The notes beneath the pieces were generated by a model. That model worked only from the letters and a program-made list of their open reading frames with translations, did not search any database and was not told the origin of the DNA. From positions 45,903,427 to 45,967,426 of the forward strand of contig OZ024725.1 in assembly GCA_964016875.1 (NCBI GenBank): DNA of 64,000 nt. The letters run 5' to 3'. Shown piece after piece: positions 9,792 to 19,900 of the stretch. The stretch's first letter is position 1; every line of letters starts with the position of its first letter. The position numbers were made by a program, and so were the translations under genes. Source of the stretch: Fallopia convolvulus. Lineage: Eukaryota; Streptophyta; Magnoliopsida; Caryophyllales; Polygonaceae.

Positions 9792-11982
9792 CTAGGCATC
9801 ATCCGACTGGTCATCACCATCGCCATATCCAAGGACCGCTCCTCCCATAATCTCAATAGATCTCTTGATAGCGTCCTGTACCTCGGGTGGGTGCACCCCT
9901 GGATATGCCGCCCATGGTGCAAGATAACCCAACGCCTCCTGCATGCGCTGCATATATAACAAAATAATTATTAGCTAAAACATCAATTATGTAACAAAGG
10001 CAAACAATCCCAACATTATACCCCTCTTAGCAGTCGTGGCGGGCCGACTAACACGTGCGTGTGTACGAGGTAGGAACCAAGCCAAGTAGTCCTCAGCACA
10101 CTCGGACGGATCATCAGTCACAGGAGATCCCATCATGCCTAAGCTGATACGGCGCAAGTCCCTAGATCTCCAAACCCAAGTGGCTGTGTCAAACTCTACC
10201 TTGTACCTTGTCAAGTCTCCTACTCGAACGGCCGTCTTTGGCATAATAACATCTTCAAGTATTCTCTGTACACGCCCAAACTGCCTAGCGTATGGATCTG
10301 GCATGTATGGATCTGATATAGCCAGAAATGATAGCAGCGCATGAAAACAAGATGAAGCATATGCATCGGTAAAATCTAAATCCCCATAGGGCATCCAAGC
10401 CACCTGCTTCAATTTCGCATGATAAATGAAGTCCTTTTGGAAAAAAAAATAACCTTAAATACAACTTGTAAAGTGTATACTCACATCTGCAACCGTCATA
10501 GCATCAAGCTCTGCTCTGTAGTTGCGCCCAACTTGCACTGTACCACCATCTCCCCAGATCTGAGACCATGGTTCTCCCTCCGATAATGGTAATGGCATCC
10601 CGGTGGAACGAAGTAATGGAAAGTACATGAAGATCCAAGACTAGATAAAAAAACATCGGACTGGTCAAGTGTGACTGATAATATTAGCCAAAATAAAAAA
10701 AATAAAAAATTAGGTTCGATCAATTACCTATAATAGCGTGTAACACATAGAAGCTCCTCTAGCCCCAAACCTCGAGCACTCACCAAGGCTCCTATACAGA
10801 TGAGCCAATGCACCAGAAGCCCAAGACATAATCTGTACATCCTCGTGATCCTGTACCATGTCCAAATATGTGATAGGGATCCGATGGTGAGACTTGTCAG
10901 GACAGATAGTCGACGCTATCAAGTATAGTAGAAAACCAGAAGCGACCGTCTCAGAATTAAGGCCGTTGTCCGGGTCCATGCAATACTCCTTCAGACATAC
11001 ATGTGAAACACCGCCCTTATCAAAATGTGGGCGGCTCATCCAATCATCATCCATCTGGAAGAACTTTACGAATCGGGATCTATGAGAGCCTTCAGCATCA
11101 TCTGGCAAAACTGCATCCCCGTCGATCGGAAGGCCAAGGATGAGCGCAACATCATGAAGCGTGATCGTCATCTTGCCCCATGGCATATGGAAAGAACTGG
11201 TCTCTGGATGCCATCGCTCAATAATGCATCTATAAGGCCAGTATGAACCTGCTGATGCATAATACTCTACAGATGGGCAAGCCCACTGGCCCATACAATA
11301 TCAATCCAGCCACCAGCTCCCGTCTGTGGCCAGTCTGTCAGCTGTGTGTGTCGAAATTGATACTTCAGAGGACCTCGAGGACGCTCCTGTAATACATTAA
11401 AGTACAAAAGATATTTTAATCTCAAATTCGAACATAAGTATCAAACATTATTATCAAACATTTTTAGTAGTTTACTTACATTGCTAGCGTATATGTGGTG
11501 GGCCACATGCTCCTCGAAGCCCAACAGTAACTTCGGGATCTCTTGGCCTCCTAGTGCAGAATGGGTGAGCAACGACACAATCCGACGTCGCTGACCGGGT
11601 CGGGTCTGTCTCCTTTGTCTAGACCCTCCCGTCGCGCCTCGCCTGCCAGCCCCTCGTCCCCGAGCCCCTCGTCCCTGCCGAGAATGTGGTGTCGGTGCAG
11701 TAGGAGCATGGACGGCTGTCTAATCCTCAACAGAATGTGATCTACTCCTCGTCTCATGTTGTGAGGAGTCGAACAAGGTCCGGTGCTACCCTCGTGTGAA
11801 GTGGTAGGGTAACACCGGAAAGGACTGAACCTTGGGGGCCACAAGGACCTCCGGAACCTCCGGGGCCACGGGAATCGGTGCCATCTACTCGATACGCGCC
11901 CCACGACGTCGATAACGAGCAGACCGAGTCTCTAAACCCGTCTCTAAGCATCTCGATGTCTGACATACGAAAAAAAATATGA
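9792..11982 (-). pseudogene. Plant mobile domain (PMD / MAIN-like) gene, decayed
   Basis: PMD proteins are known as MAIN-like plant proteins and as MULE and gypsy passengers. Exons: about 11472-11976 (begins SDIEMLRDGF, then an Arg/Gly-rich stretch), 10728-11386, 10485-10640, 10022-10433 and 9792-9947 (ends GDDQSDDA, stop). Core motifs are ERWHPETSSFHMPWGKMT, LHDVALILGLPIDGDAV, CPDKSHHRIP and DLDFTDAYASSCF. Lesions: a frame change in the first long exon, a TAG before SIMHQQ near 11270, a frame change near 11225 just before ERWHPET, and TAG at 10728-10730, abutting the donor, where a glutamine codon (CAG) is likely. Lost function is inferred from these breaks. The exact first exon is uncertain. 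Confidence 0.82.
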
Positions 11983-12049
11983 TTGAAATTATTCAGGTGG
12001 AATTTACAGTCGGAGGCATGGCAATACAACTTTGAACAACAACAAGCAC

Positions 12050-12254
12050 GACCATCACGGCCTTGCAAAGCATGACTGTGACAGCCTTGTGCAAAGAGGT
12101 CGTGACGGCCTTGTACACAGAGGCCGTCACGGCCTTGTGCACAGAGGCCGTCACGACCTTGTGCACAGAGACCGTCACGACCATTTGAGTCTTGGCTGTG
12201 ATGGCTGATGGACTCGTGGCCGTGACGGCCATTTGAGTCTTGGCCGTGACGGCC
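12050..12254. repeat. Palindrome array 4 (9 units, exact 24-bp period) upstream of PMD
   Basis: Units start at 12050, 12074, 12098, 12122, 12146, 12170, 12194, 12218 and 12242, each exactly 24 bp apart. The best are GGCCGTCACGGCC and GGCCGTGACGGCC. A tenth, off-register unit lies near 12284. Every unit has C or G in the centre, whereas arrays 1-3 have only A or T. Many spacers repeat TTGTGCACAGA or ATTTGAGTCTT. The array lies upstream of an inferred 3' splice site (CGTATGTCAG) of the PMD gene. Confidence 0.93.
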
Positions 12255-12703
12255 AATCGACTCGTCGTCTTCAACCTCGCGACGGTCGTGACAGGCCACG
12301 CGAGTCGGGCCATTTCTTACCCAAATTTCAACCTCCGATCTCTACATCTATGCCTAAATCGGTTTTAATCTATCAAAATAGGTCCAAATCTTTAGTATAA
12401 AGCTTTCTTAGATCAATTTTAAAGTTAAACCTAAATTTTTATAAAAACCTAGATCTAGAACTTGAATTGACTTGAAATGGGTGATTTGTAGAGAAAACTT
12501 ACCATAATTGCTTGTAGGAGTGCTCTTAATGGATATTCTTGGAAACTCTTGGGGGAAAGAGAGATGTGGAGAAGAAAGAGTGAGTTATGAGAGGGGTAAG
12601 GATTGTAAATTGTAATAAAATTTAATTTATATGTAATAGGAGGTAGGGTGGGTGCCAAATAGGCTTTGTAGAGTGGGTGCCAAATAGAAAAGATCCTTTT
12701 GAA

Positions 12704-13570
12704 AATGTTCTATTGAATATCAGAACCATACATATTGCGACCTATTAAACACCTAGTCGTTGATGTGACAATGTACGTGTATCTCACCCTCTTTTAAGGG
12801 TGTGTGAGAATTAATGATTCCGATGTGATCCTATTTGATACATTTTTCTTCTTCTACTATCTTGATTTATTTATTTTCTTTTTTTTTCTTTTTTCCCTTC
12901 TTTGTACATTGATTATAGAGAAGGGCTATTTTTTATTTTATTTTTTCCTATTTTCTATTTCTCTTTTTTCGATGTCGTTCTTCTTGTTGTCTAGTTGCCT
13001 AGGTCCACGGGACAGAGTCATCGGCCACCAGATCGTCGGTGGGTTGGGTCTTGAATCCGGTGGGTTGGGTCTTGAATCCGGTGTCAGATTGACCGGACCT
13101 TGAATCCGACAGGTTCGGTCTCGGCCCATGTAATCTACATCGCATCCATGTCTGGTAACGACTGGAAAACCAGATTCACCTCCCGGAGAAAGGCCTCCGA
13201 CAAAGTCTTCCGGATCTGGAATCGAGGGCGTTGATGTGGGCTTAGCAGAGGCTTAACAGATCTAGAATATTCAAGCTCTCCAGTTATCTCCCGGCGGATA
13301 TCGTGAGTTTATATAGTGACTCTATCAACCCTATTACAGCTTATGGGTCGTAGGCCCAAACAGATCGCGAGAGACCTAATAACAAATAATATTGTACACC
13401 GTTGGGCGGGTGGACGCTGCCTCCTAGTCCCCCCCCCTCCCACCAGGGGGAGGTGTGCTGTCCCCCGGACTCCTTGTCGGGGGCTCCACCCCTAAACCCC
13501 TGACAGATTATTAACAGATTCAAGGCATATTAACATGTACCAACCTTTCACTATTATTGGACAATAATTC
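12704..13570. other. Unassigned repeat-like region with a 21-bp tandem pair
   Basis: No convincing gene. Pyrimidine-rich plus strand at 12840-12975. Two tandem copies of a 21-bp unit containing GGGTTGGGTCTTGAATCC at 13038-13079, with a third diverged TTGAATCCG just after. GC-rich stretch 13400-13500 with a C run and an imperfect CCACCAGGGGGAGG palindrome. Composition differs from both flanks and suggests a retroelement fragment, but no LTR or RT signature is visible. Confidence 0.4.
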
Positions 13571-14281
13571 TCCCTGAATATATTTCAAGTCATCCTCTAT
13601 TTGTTAGACTTGTCTAAAGATATTTCCAAATGTCATTTTATTTCATTATTTCACCTTTCACTTTTTAAGTTTTTACTCCCTTCGTACCATAAAGATTGTC
13701 CAGTATTCCTCTTTGAGCGTCCCAAAAAGTTTGTCCATCTTTTTAACTTTCCTTTTATATCAAATTTATCTTTACAATATTAACCCCATCCAATCTCATC
13801 TTTTACCCACATTATCCAATAAATTTTTTTATCCCAATATCCTTTTTAGTCATTTCGTTTTTTCCCTCTTTCCTCTCATCTTTACCCATTACTATCACAA
13901 TCTCTCTTCACTCTCTATTGATTGCTTTTTCTACTCTTTCATCTTACAACTATAAAAGTTATTCTCAAAAGCCAAATAAATGACATAGCATAATGCATTC
14001 ACTTCAATTTCGCTAATTTCAAATTTCTTTTAAAATGTATTAATAACAAGGAATTTATTAAGAAGATATAGACTTAGCCTTTCCTAATTAGATGTATTTC
14101 TTACCTAACCATTTGTATAGCTAGCCATCTTATCTTTCTTTACAACCTATAAAGTTATCCCTCTATTGTCAATAAATACAATTAATTTTGTATTAGTTTA
14201 AATTTTTTATTATACCTACAACCTAATTTAGTTATTATTTCTATTAGTCGTACAACTCAATTTAGTAATTGCAACACATAA

Positions 14282-14999
14282 TCTATAACTATATATTAAA
14301 GCTATACCTTTTCGAGCCACCAGAACGATTCTGGCCTCACCTCATATTTACAAAATTAATTTTTATTTCTATTATTATAACTTCTTTCTATTAAATTTTT
14401 TTAACTATTTAAATTTATCTCTAACCTCAAACAAATATCTATTTAATATATATAACAATATCTTTTGAAAGATTCCTTATACAAGTATTTAAAATTAAAG
14501 ATAAAATATTTTTAAATAAATATAAAGCTTTTAGCATATATCTTTTGACAAATTTATTTATATATATATATATAGTGATTTTGTTTTATAAAAAAATTAA
14601 TGATGAATATTTATAATTTTTGAAATTAATAAAAATAGATAATAAAATACAAGTATTAAAATTAAAGATAAAATATTTTCAAATAAATATAAATCTTTTA
14701 GCATATATCTTTCGAAAAATTTATTTATATATATAGTGATTTTGTTTTATAAAAAAATTAATGATGAATATTTATTATTTTTGAAATTAATAAAAATAGA
14801 TAATAAAATATTTAATAGATCATGAAAAGTAATAAAATATGAAGAATATAATATTTGATTAAAAAATTATATACATTCAATGAGCAATAAATTACTTATA
14901 TCAAAGCTTATATTATATTTTTATTTATTTATTAATATTCTATTTATAATGTCTATAAAATATCGTTGTAGTCGTACATGGTACGACGGGTAAAACTAG
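14282..14999 (+). mobile_element. Non-autonomous Helitron, 718 bp
   Basis: Begins TCTATAACTATATATTAAAGC right after an A. Ends with the perfect hairpin GTCGTAC-ATG-GTACGAC, then GGGTAAAACTAG followed by T. This is the A|TC...CTAG|T arrangement with a 3' subterminal hairpin typical of plant Helitrons. There are no target duplication, inverted repeats or ORF, as expected for this class. Confidence 0.85.
14480..14815. repeat. Tandem duplication of about 168 bp inside the Helitron
   Basis: Two adjacent AT-rich copies (about 14480-14648 and 14649-14815) share ACAAGTATT...AAAATTAAAG, the block TTTTAGCATATATCTTT and GTGATTTTGTTTTATAAA, with scattered substitutions and a shorter TA run in the second copy. 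Confidence 0.85.
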
Positions 15000-15371
15000 T
15001 AAATATCAATTTTTTTATACAGTTCTGTATAAATTCTACAACTTATTAGATCATATACATTTCAAATTCCATGTTTTAATTTTTTTTCTTCTAAATTAAG
15101 TAACTAAATTTAAAACAATACTCCATCTACTAAATTAAAATGAAAACAAATTATTTTTAACAACTATTCATATATGATAAAATAGTTTATATTTTCACTA
15201 TTATATTTTTCATAAATAGTTAATTAAGGATTATAATAAAATTTAATTACCTCCAAATAATTAACCATTCTTAATTATATTTCACACATATTTTGTATTC
15301 TAATTCTAATTGCTCCATACTTATAAATCTACGTACATTTAAAATTCAACAAACATAGAAAAAATTCAAAC

Positions 15372-15400
15372 CGTCCATCAGACGGGTTAAGCTTTCTAGT
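15372..15400 (+). mobile_element. Second Helitron-type 3' terminus
   Basis: The hairpin CCGTC-CATCA-GACGG is followed by GGTTAAGCTTTCTAG and then T. This fits a Helitron 3' end; no matching 5' terminus was identified. Confidence 0.6.
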
Positions 15401-15854
15401 TGTATTAACAAGAATTAATTTTTACAATCAACCTTTCAAATTTCTTCTTTAATGTATTACAGAGTAATAACTTAGCCATGAACTATCTTTTGAAATCCCT
15501 CCTCTAATGTATATATAAGGGCACATCATGTACAAACTAGTCATTATCTTTATACCTGACATTTGAAGAAGCGGTATAGATACCATTTCTCTCTAATACT
15601 AACAACTTTTGTTACCATTTTGTTATCATGATAATATCTTGCACGTATATAATAGTCATTATATTTTATATTTAACATGAACATGCAAAAATAGATTGCA
15701 ACAAACCCGACCAAGAGCCCACATCTTACACTCTTGATGAATTGTGTGATGGTGTTCAACATCATTCTGAAGTAATACTATGCAGGACGTGGGATGCATT
15801 GAATGCATATGAAAAATTTTCTCAGTACCGAATTCCTTGTAAAACATAAAATTT

Positions 15855-15886
15855 GCCCCGTCCAACGGACAGGTGAAGCATTCTAG
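15855..15886 (+). mobile_element. Third Helitron-type 3' terminus
   Basis: The hairpin GTCC-AAC-GGAC within GCCCCGTCCAACGGACAGG is followed by TGAAGCATTCTAG and then T. A possible partner 5' end is TCTAATGTATATATAAGGG near 15502, but the base before it is not A, so the pairing is tentative. Confidence 0.5.
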
Positions 15887-15945
15887 TTTTCTTAATTTGT
15901 GTGATATGTGTCTTTTTGGACAATCTTTATGAGATGGATAGAGTA

Positions 15946-16995
15946 TTAAATAAATTGGATGATGACTTTATGTTTGTGTTTTTTGCTAGTTTACCTATTT
16001 ATTTAAAATGTAGGACAAAGAAATAATTATTTCTCTATATTAACACAATATTGTCTTATGTACATGTTTAATACGAAGTATTGATTTGGAGGAACTTACA
16101 ATCCTTCACGCCGATCCTAAAAACCTCTAACAATTTCGCCGTAGGATCACGAAAACTTTTTTTTTGTCTTCCCTTTTGGCTCGTCCGGTTCAATCAGTCG
16201 GACACCGCTCTCCCAATATCAGTTTCTCCATACATTTGAATCTCCTGGACAACACTTAAGAAGTCTAGCACCACTTACCACTAGACCAACTGAGTATTAG
16301 TAGGATCACGAAAGATATGGAATACCAATAACAAGTCTAAAGACTAGAGGTTGTATGCTAGTAACAATGACTCGCAATTTTCTTTCATATAGTATAATAC
16401 GACCTGTGTATATATTTTTTTATTTTAACCAATATGATAATCTTTCTGTTTATTGATCTTCTTAAGGATTAAAAAGCACGTATGAAATTCTACCATAATG
16501 GAGGCGATCGAAGTTGAAGAGTACATTGTATTTTAACCCCCATAGTATCCGGTCTCATGTCAAACAATCAAATTATATACCATTGGTTCACTTCGCAAAT
16601 CAAAGCCAAGAACAAGATGCTCTATATGAATGAGCAACAAGCACATTTTTTTTCATTTTTGAGAACTAATTAAGTACATTAAATTCAAGATAACAGGATT
16701 TACATGTTGCTCACAAACTCTAATCATCTAAAATAACCAAATAATACCCGCCCCCCCAACAAAAAAATATGAACATATTTTACCCATCTTGGATAGGCAA
16801 ACGAATTAACTAGTATTAATTTCCTTTCCTACCTTAGCAAAGAATGAGAGAGAGCTATATGCAGAATTCATTCAATAGAGCACTTTCGATGAGCCAAATC
16901 TGCAAAGAAAGTCATTCAACAAAATGCCAAAAGGCAATCAACCCAGCTGTGCCTGTGATTGGCTCCATCTTATCACAAGGAGTTCCTTCATGCCT
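15946..16995. other. 3' flank of TIC236 with a SINE-head-like block
   Basis: No ORF of interest. Positions 16150-16305, read on the minus strand, contain CTCAGTTGGTCTAGTGGTAAG (A-box-like) and GGAGATTCAAATG (weak B-box-like), suggesting a tRNA-derived SINE remnant. The last few hundred bases before 16996 probably include the TIC236 3' UTR; I see no unmistakable poly(A) signal. Confidence 0.45.
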
Positions 16996-19900
16996 TCAGT
17001 CCTGTGACGTGGTTGAGTACTCGAAAATAAGGCGTTTGGATGGAGCAGATTGTAGCAGCACCCGAAGACGACTTGTTAATTGATACATCAAAGTCCACTG
17101 CATTGCCATCTCCGAGTCCTTCATCTGCCTCACCATAGATGCCTACACCATGAAAATATATGTTTCAGTAGTCAAAGTTCAGAGATTTACTATAAATTAA
17201 TTTTGCATGGAAACAAACCTGAAGGCGTTTCCCGAGCTGAACCTCAACTTCGGTGCCAAATGCAATGTTGCTGGCAAGAGACTTGAGAGGGTCGACAGTG
17301 GGGTCCACAGAGAGCAGGTTTGGGATTTGGGGAGCGTAGACCAGACGCCATCTGGCTTGCCAAATCTCTCCATTTCCCTCTATTCTTGGCATTAGAGTCT
17401 CCACTGTTGCAGTTGCAAGCTTCTTTAGTGCAAGCTGCCCATCTCCTTCTAAAATCGACTCTGCAAGCTGGCTCTCGAAAACTCTCGCCGCCTGAGAAAC
17501 AATTGCATAGTCACAGAATGAAAATCAAATGTTTATGAAAGTGCAACAAATGGACAACTATTTAACACTCAGTTCTCTGTCCCATTCTCATGTAACTTGG
17601 TCATAAAGCATGCAAAAGAAAAGGCAAAGGTTGAAAAAAATTAGCAGATTTACAGCAGTAAATCTTACCTCTGGTGACAGGACATCCGGTTCAACCGAGC
17701 GTGTTGAGGTGACAACTAACTTTTCCTGCCAATTACTGGCCCGACCTTGAATTCTGAACTGCCACTCAGATCCATCCAAAACCAAGTCTAGAGTTGGATC
17801 AATTCCATTATCAGGCTCAAACTTTGCTATGTTGAGATGATCTCTATTCAGCCTTATCTGAAATTCATAATGATGATCTCAGTTCATGTAGAATAGATGT
17901 CAACAGTAAATAAATGGAAGTCATTTTAGATGATAGATGAACCTCACCTGAGTTGCAACGAGATTCACATCCCCATTTTCAAATTTAAGGACCCCCTTAG
18001 GTTTGATCAGCTTAGGATGAGCAGGACCATTGAGTTCTACCTCTCCACTCACAGCGAAATCAAGAATCAGAGGATAAACAACCCTCAACTTAGGCCCCAG
18101 AACAAGCTTTAGGTCATCAAGTCGTACATCAACTCTTGGCTTGCTGTTTGTTTGTGCCATTTCTGTTTCAACTTGATCCTTTTCCCCTGTCAATAGAAGT
18201 AGATATAGATATTAGAAGAATTCACTATACACTGATCGGCATTCAGCAAATCAATAAACCATGAAGATTAGATTTACATTTGTTCAAGGGAAAACTCCAC
18301 AAAATCACCTATAATCTAGGCCACGTTGTTCAAAACCGCACATCATAAACAATTTCTTTTTAAACCACGTCATCCCCAGGCCCCAAACCTACTTTACCAT
18401 TAGTAAAATGTCAAGATAAGGGATGACACTCGTCATTCGCATATATAGTGTTTATTCCAGATTTATTTTAGATATATTTCCTGAAAATTTGACATTTTAA
18501 TTAGCGTAAATGAGAAAATGTTCGCATGGATGATAAGAGGTTTGAAAAAAATTAAAATGTAGGTCTAATCATCATAGTTCGACCATGTACATGTAAAAAT
18601 CAGTTATGCAATGTTACCTGAGGATGGCAAGAAAATAGTTCTTGAAGCAACTGGTTCTGAGTTAAAAAATCGTGATACATATCTTGCAGCAACTGCCCGA
18701 TTGTATCCCCCATCTGGGAACCTTGGCTGATTTGATGCTAATTTATTGAATGGAGCAACTCCGCCTCCTTTATCATGAGGAAGGTATGCTTCCCCATCAC
18801 TCAATTTAATGTTCCCAGACATGCATGGTTGCATGATAGATCCTCTTATTTGCAAGTGGGTGTCAACCTGGCCACTGAACATATAACGAAGTAAACAAAC
18901 ACTAATTATGTGGTCATATAAGAAACTACTAAACCTCTCAGCTACCATTGAAAGAAAGTAAGAAGAACCAGAAACGCATCCTCGTTTTTTTTTTCAAAAT
19001 GAATATGTAAAACTCCATTCAAGGGGTGCAGTAATTGTACAGACATACTACATCAAAAACCCACCTTAACAAATTTTTAGCTTTTACTTCCAGCACTTCA
19101 CATTTCAAGTCAATCTTATCACCAGGAAAAGCTTCACGTGATGTAAGAGGAAGATTGCCATTGACAAGTAGCTTTCCTCTCCTGCTCACCCTACCTTCCA
19201 AGGAGTTTATGCACAGCCTGTTAGATTGTACAAGAACTCTTCCGCCAAAGTTCGTCATTGGTTTACGAAGCACAGGTGAAGATACAGATGCCCGGTGAAA
19301 GGTTGCAGATCCATCAAGTTCAGGCTGTTGAACAGTTCCTCTGACCTATTTATTTGAAATATATATTAGACATTTCAGTTATATATAATGCTACCCTGAA
19401 AGTTGCTGATAGAATCCACTCAAACAAAAATCTCATTTGAGGAAAAACCACTCTTAGGCAAGAATCTCACCAAGAGAACAAGTTTGCCAAGAACTCCTTG
19501 ACGACTCTTTTCTATTAATTCATTCAAATATGATGCCTACAACTGACTCTTAACTTTGCTTAAATAGACTAGGACGTGTGATGCTAACAGCTTCCCTAAC
19601 CCACACATCCACTAACAGAAGATTGGGCCACAAGAAAATGCCACTAACTCCACTAACAATAACTAGGACATTAACTATAATTAATCTGAATAACCTCAAC
19701 TGACATGCCTAGACTCTTTAAACTGAAATTCAGGAACAAACTGCATAATTTAAATAATGAAAATGACAAAGCAAATGAATTTAACCCTTGCTGCTACTAA
19801 CGACCTCTTTCTTCTAAGCTATGATGGAACTCTATCAGTTGCAAAGTACCCTCAGTCCTCAACCTTTAGGATTCATCTCATCAGGTCGCTAATCTTTATT

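Larger units (their letters stand above)
5829..12695. mobile_element. Mutator-like element carrying transposase and plant mobile domain genes
   Basis: The interval is flanked by CTTTTGAA on both sides (5821-5828 and 12696-12703), in the 8-11 bp range of MULE target duplications. The ends share a short imperfect inverted terminus around CTATTTGGC: ATTTGGCGTCC at the left, and GGGTGCCAAAT twice near the right end (about 12650 and 12675). Inside are a FAR1/MULE transposase (plus strand) and a PMD gene (minus strand) facing each other. PMD genes are known passengers of plant MULEs. Both genes carry several lesions, so this copy is probably immobile. The inverted repeats are weak, so the boundaries are tentative while the gene content is not. 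Confidence 0.65.
13676..15943. mobile_element. Mariner/Stowaway-like inverted repeats enclosing nested insertions
   Basis: The left terminus CTCCCTTCGTACCATAAAG... and the reverse complement of the right terminus CTCTATCCATCTCATAAAG... match at 21 of the first 27 positions, ending in an identical 15-bp CATAAAGATTGTCCA. Both are flanked by TA (13674-13675, 15944-15945), as in Tc1/mariner and Stowaway elements. The CTCCCTnCGTnCCATAAAGATTGTCC type is common in plants. No transposase is readable. The interior has been enlarged by Helitron insertions. Confidence 0.6.

Noticed and set aside
10728..11294. PMD reading frame starting MGQWACPSVEYY as an intact protein
   Set aside because: Homology to PMD begins only at ERWHPET. 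The upstream residues come from the wrong frame after a frameshift, so the start is an artefact.
11754..12313. Minus-strand frames with repeated GRDGLCAQ or AVTASVHK peptides
   Set aside because: Same cause as array 2: open because of the 24-bp period of array 4, not because of protein selection.
16150..16305. Functional tRNA on the minus strand
   Set aside because: A-box match is good but the B box is weak and distant, and no cloverleaf forms. More likely a SINE remnant.
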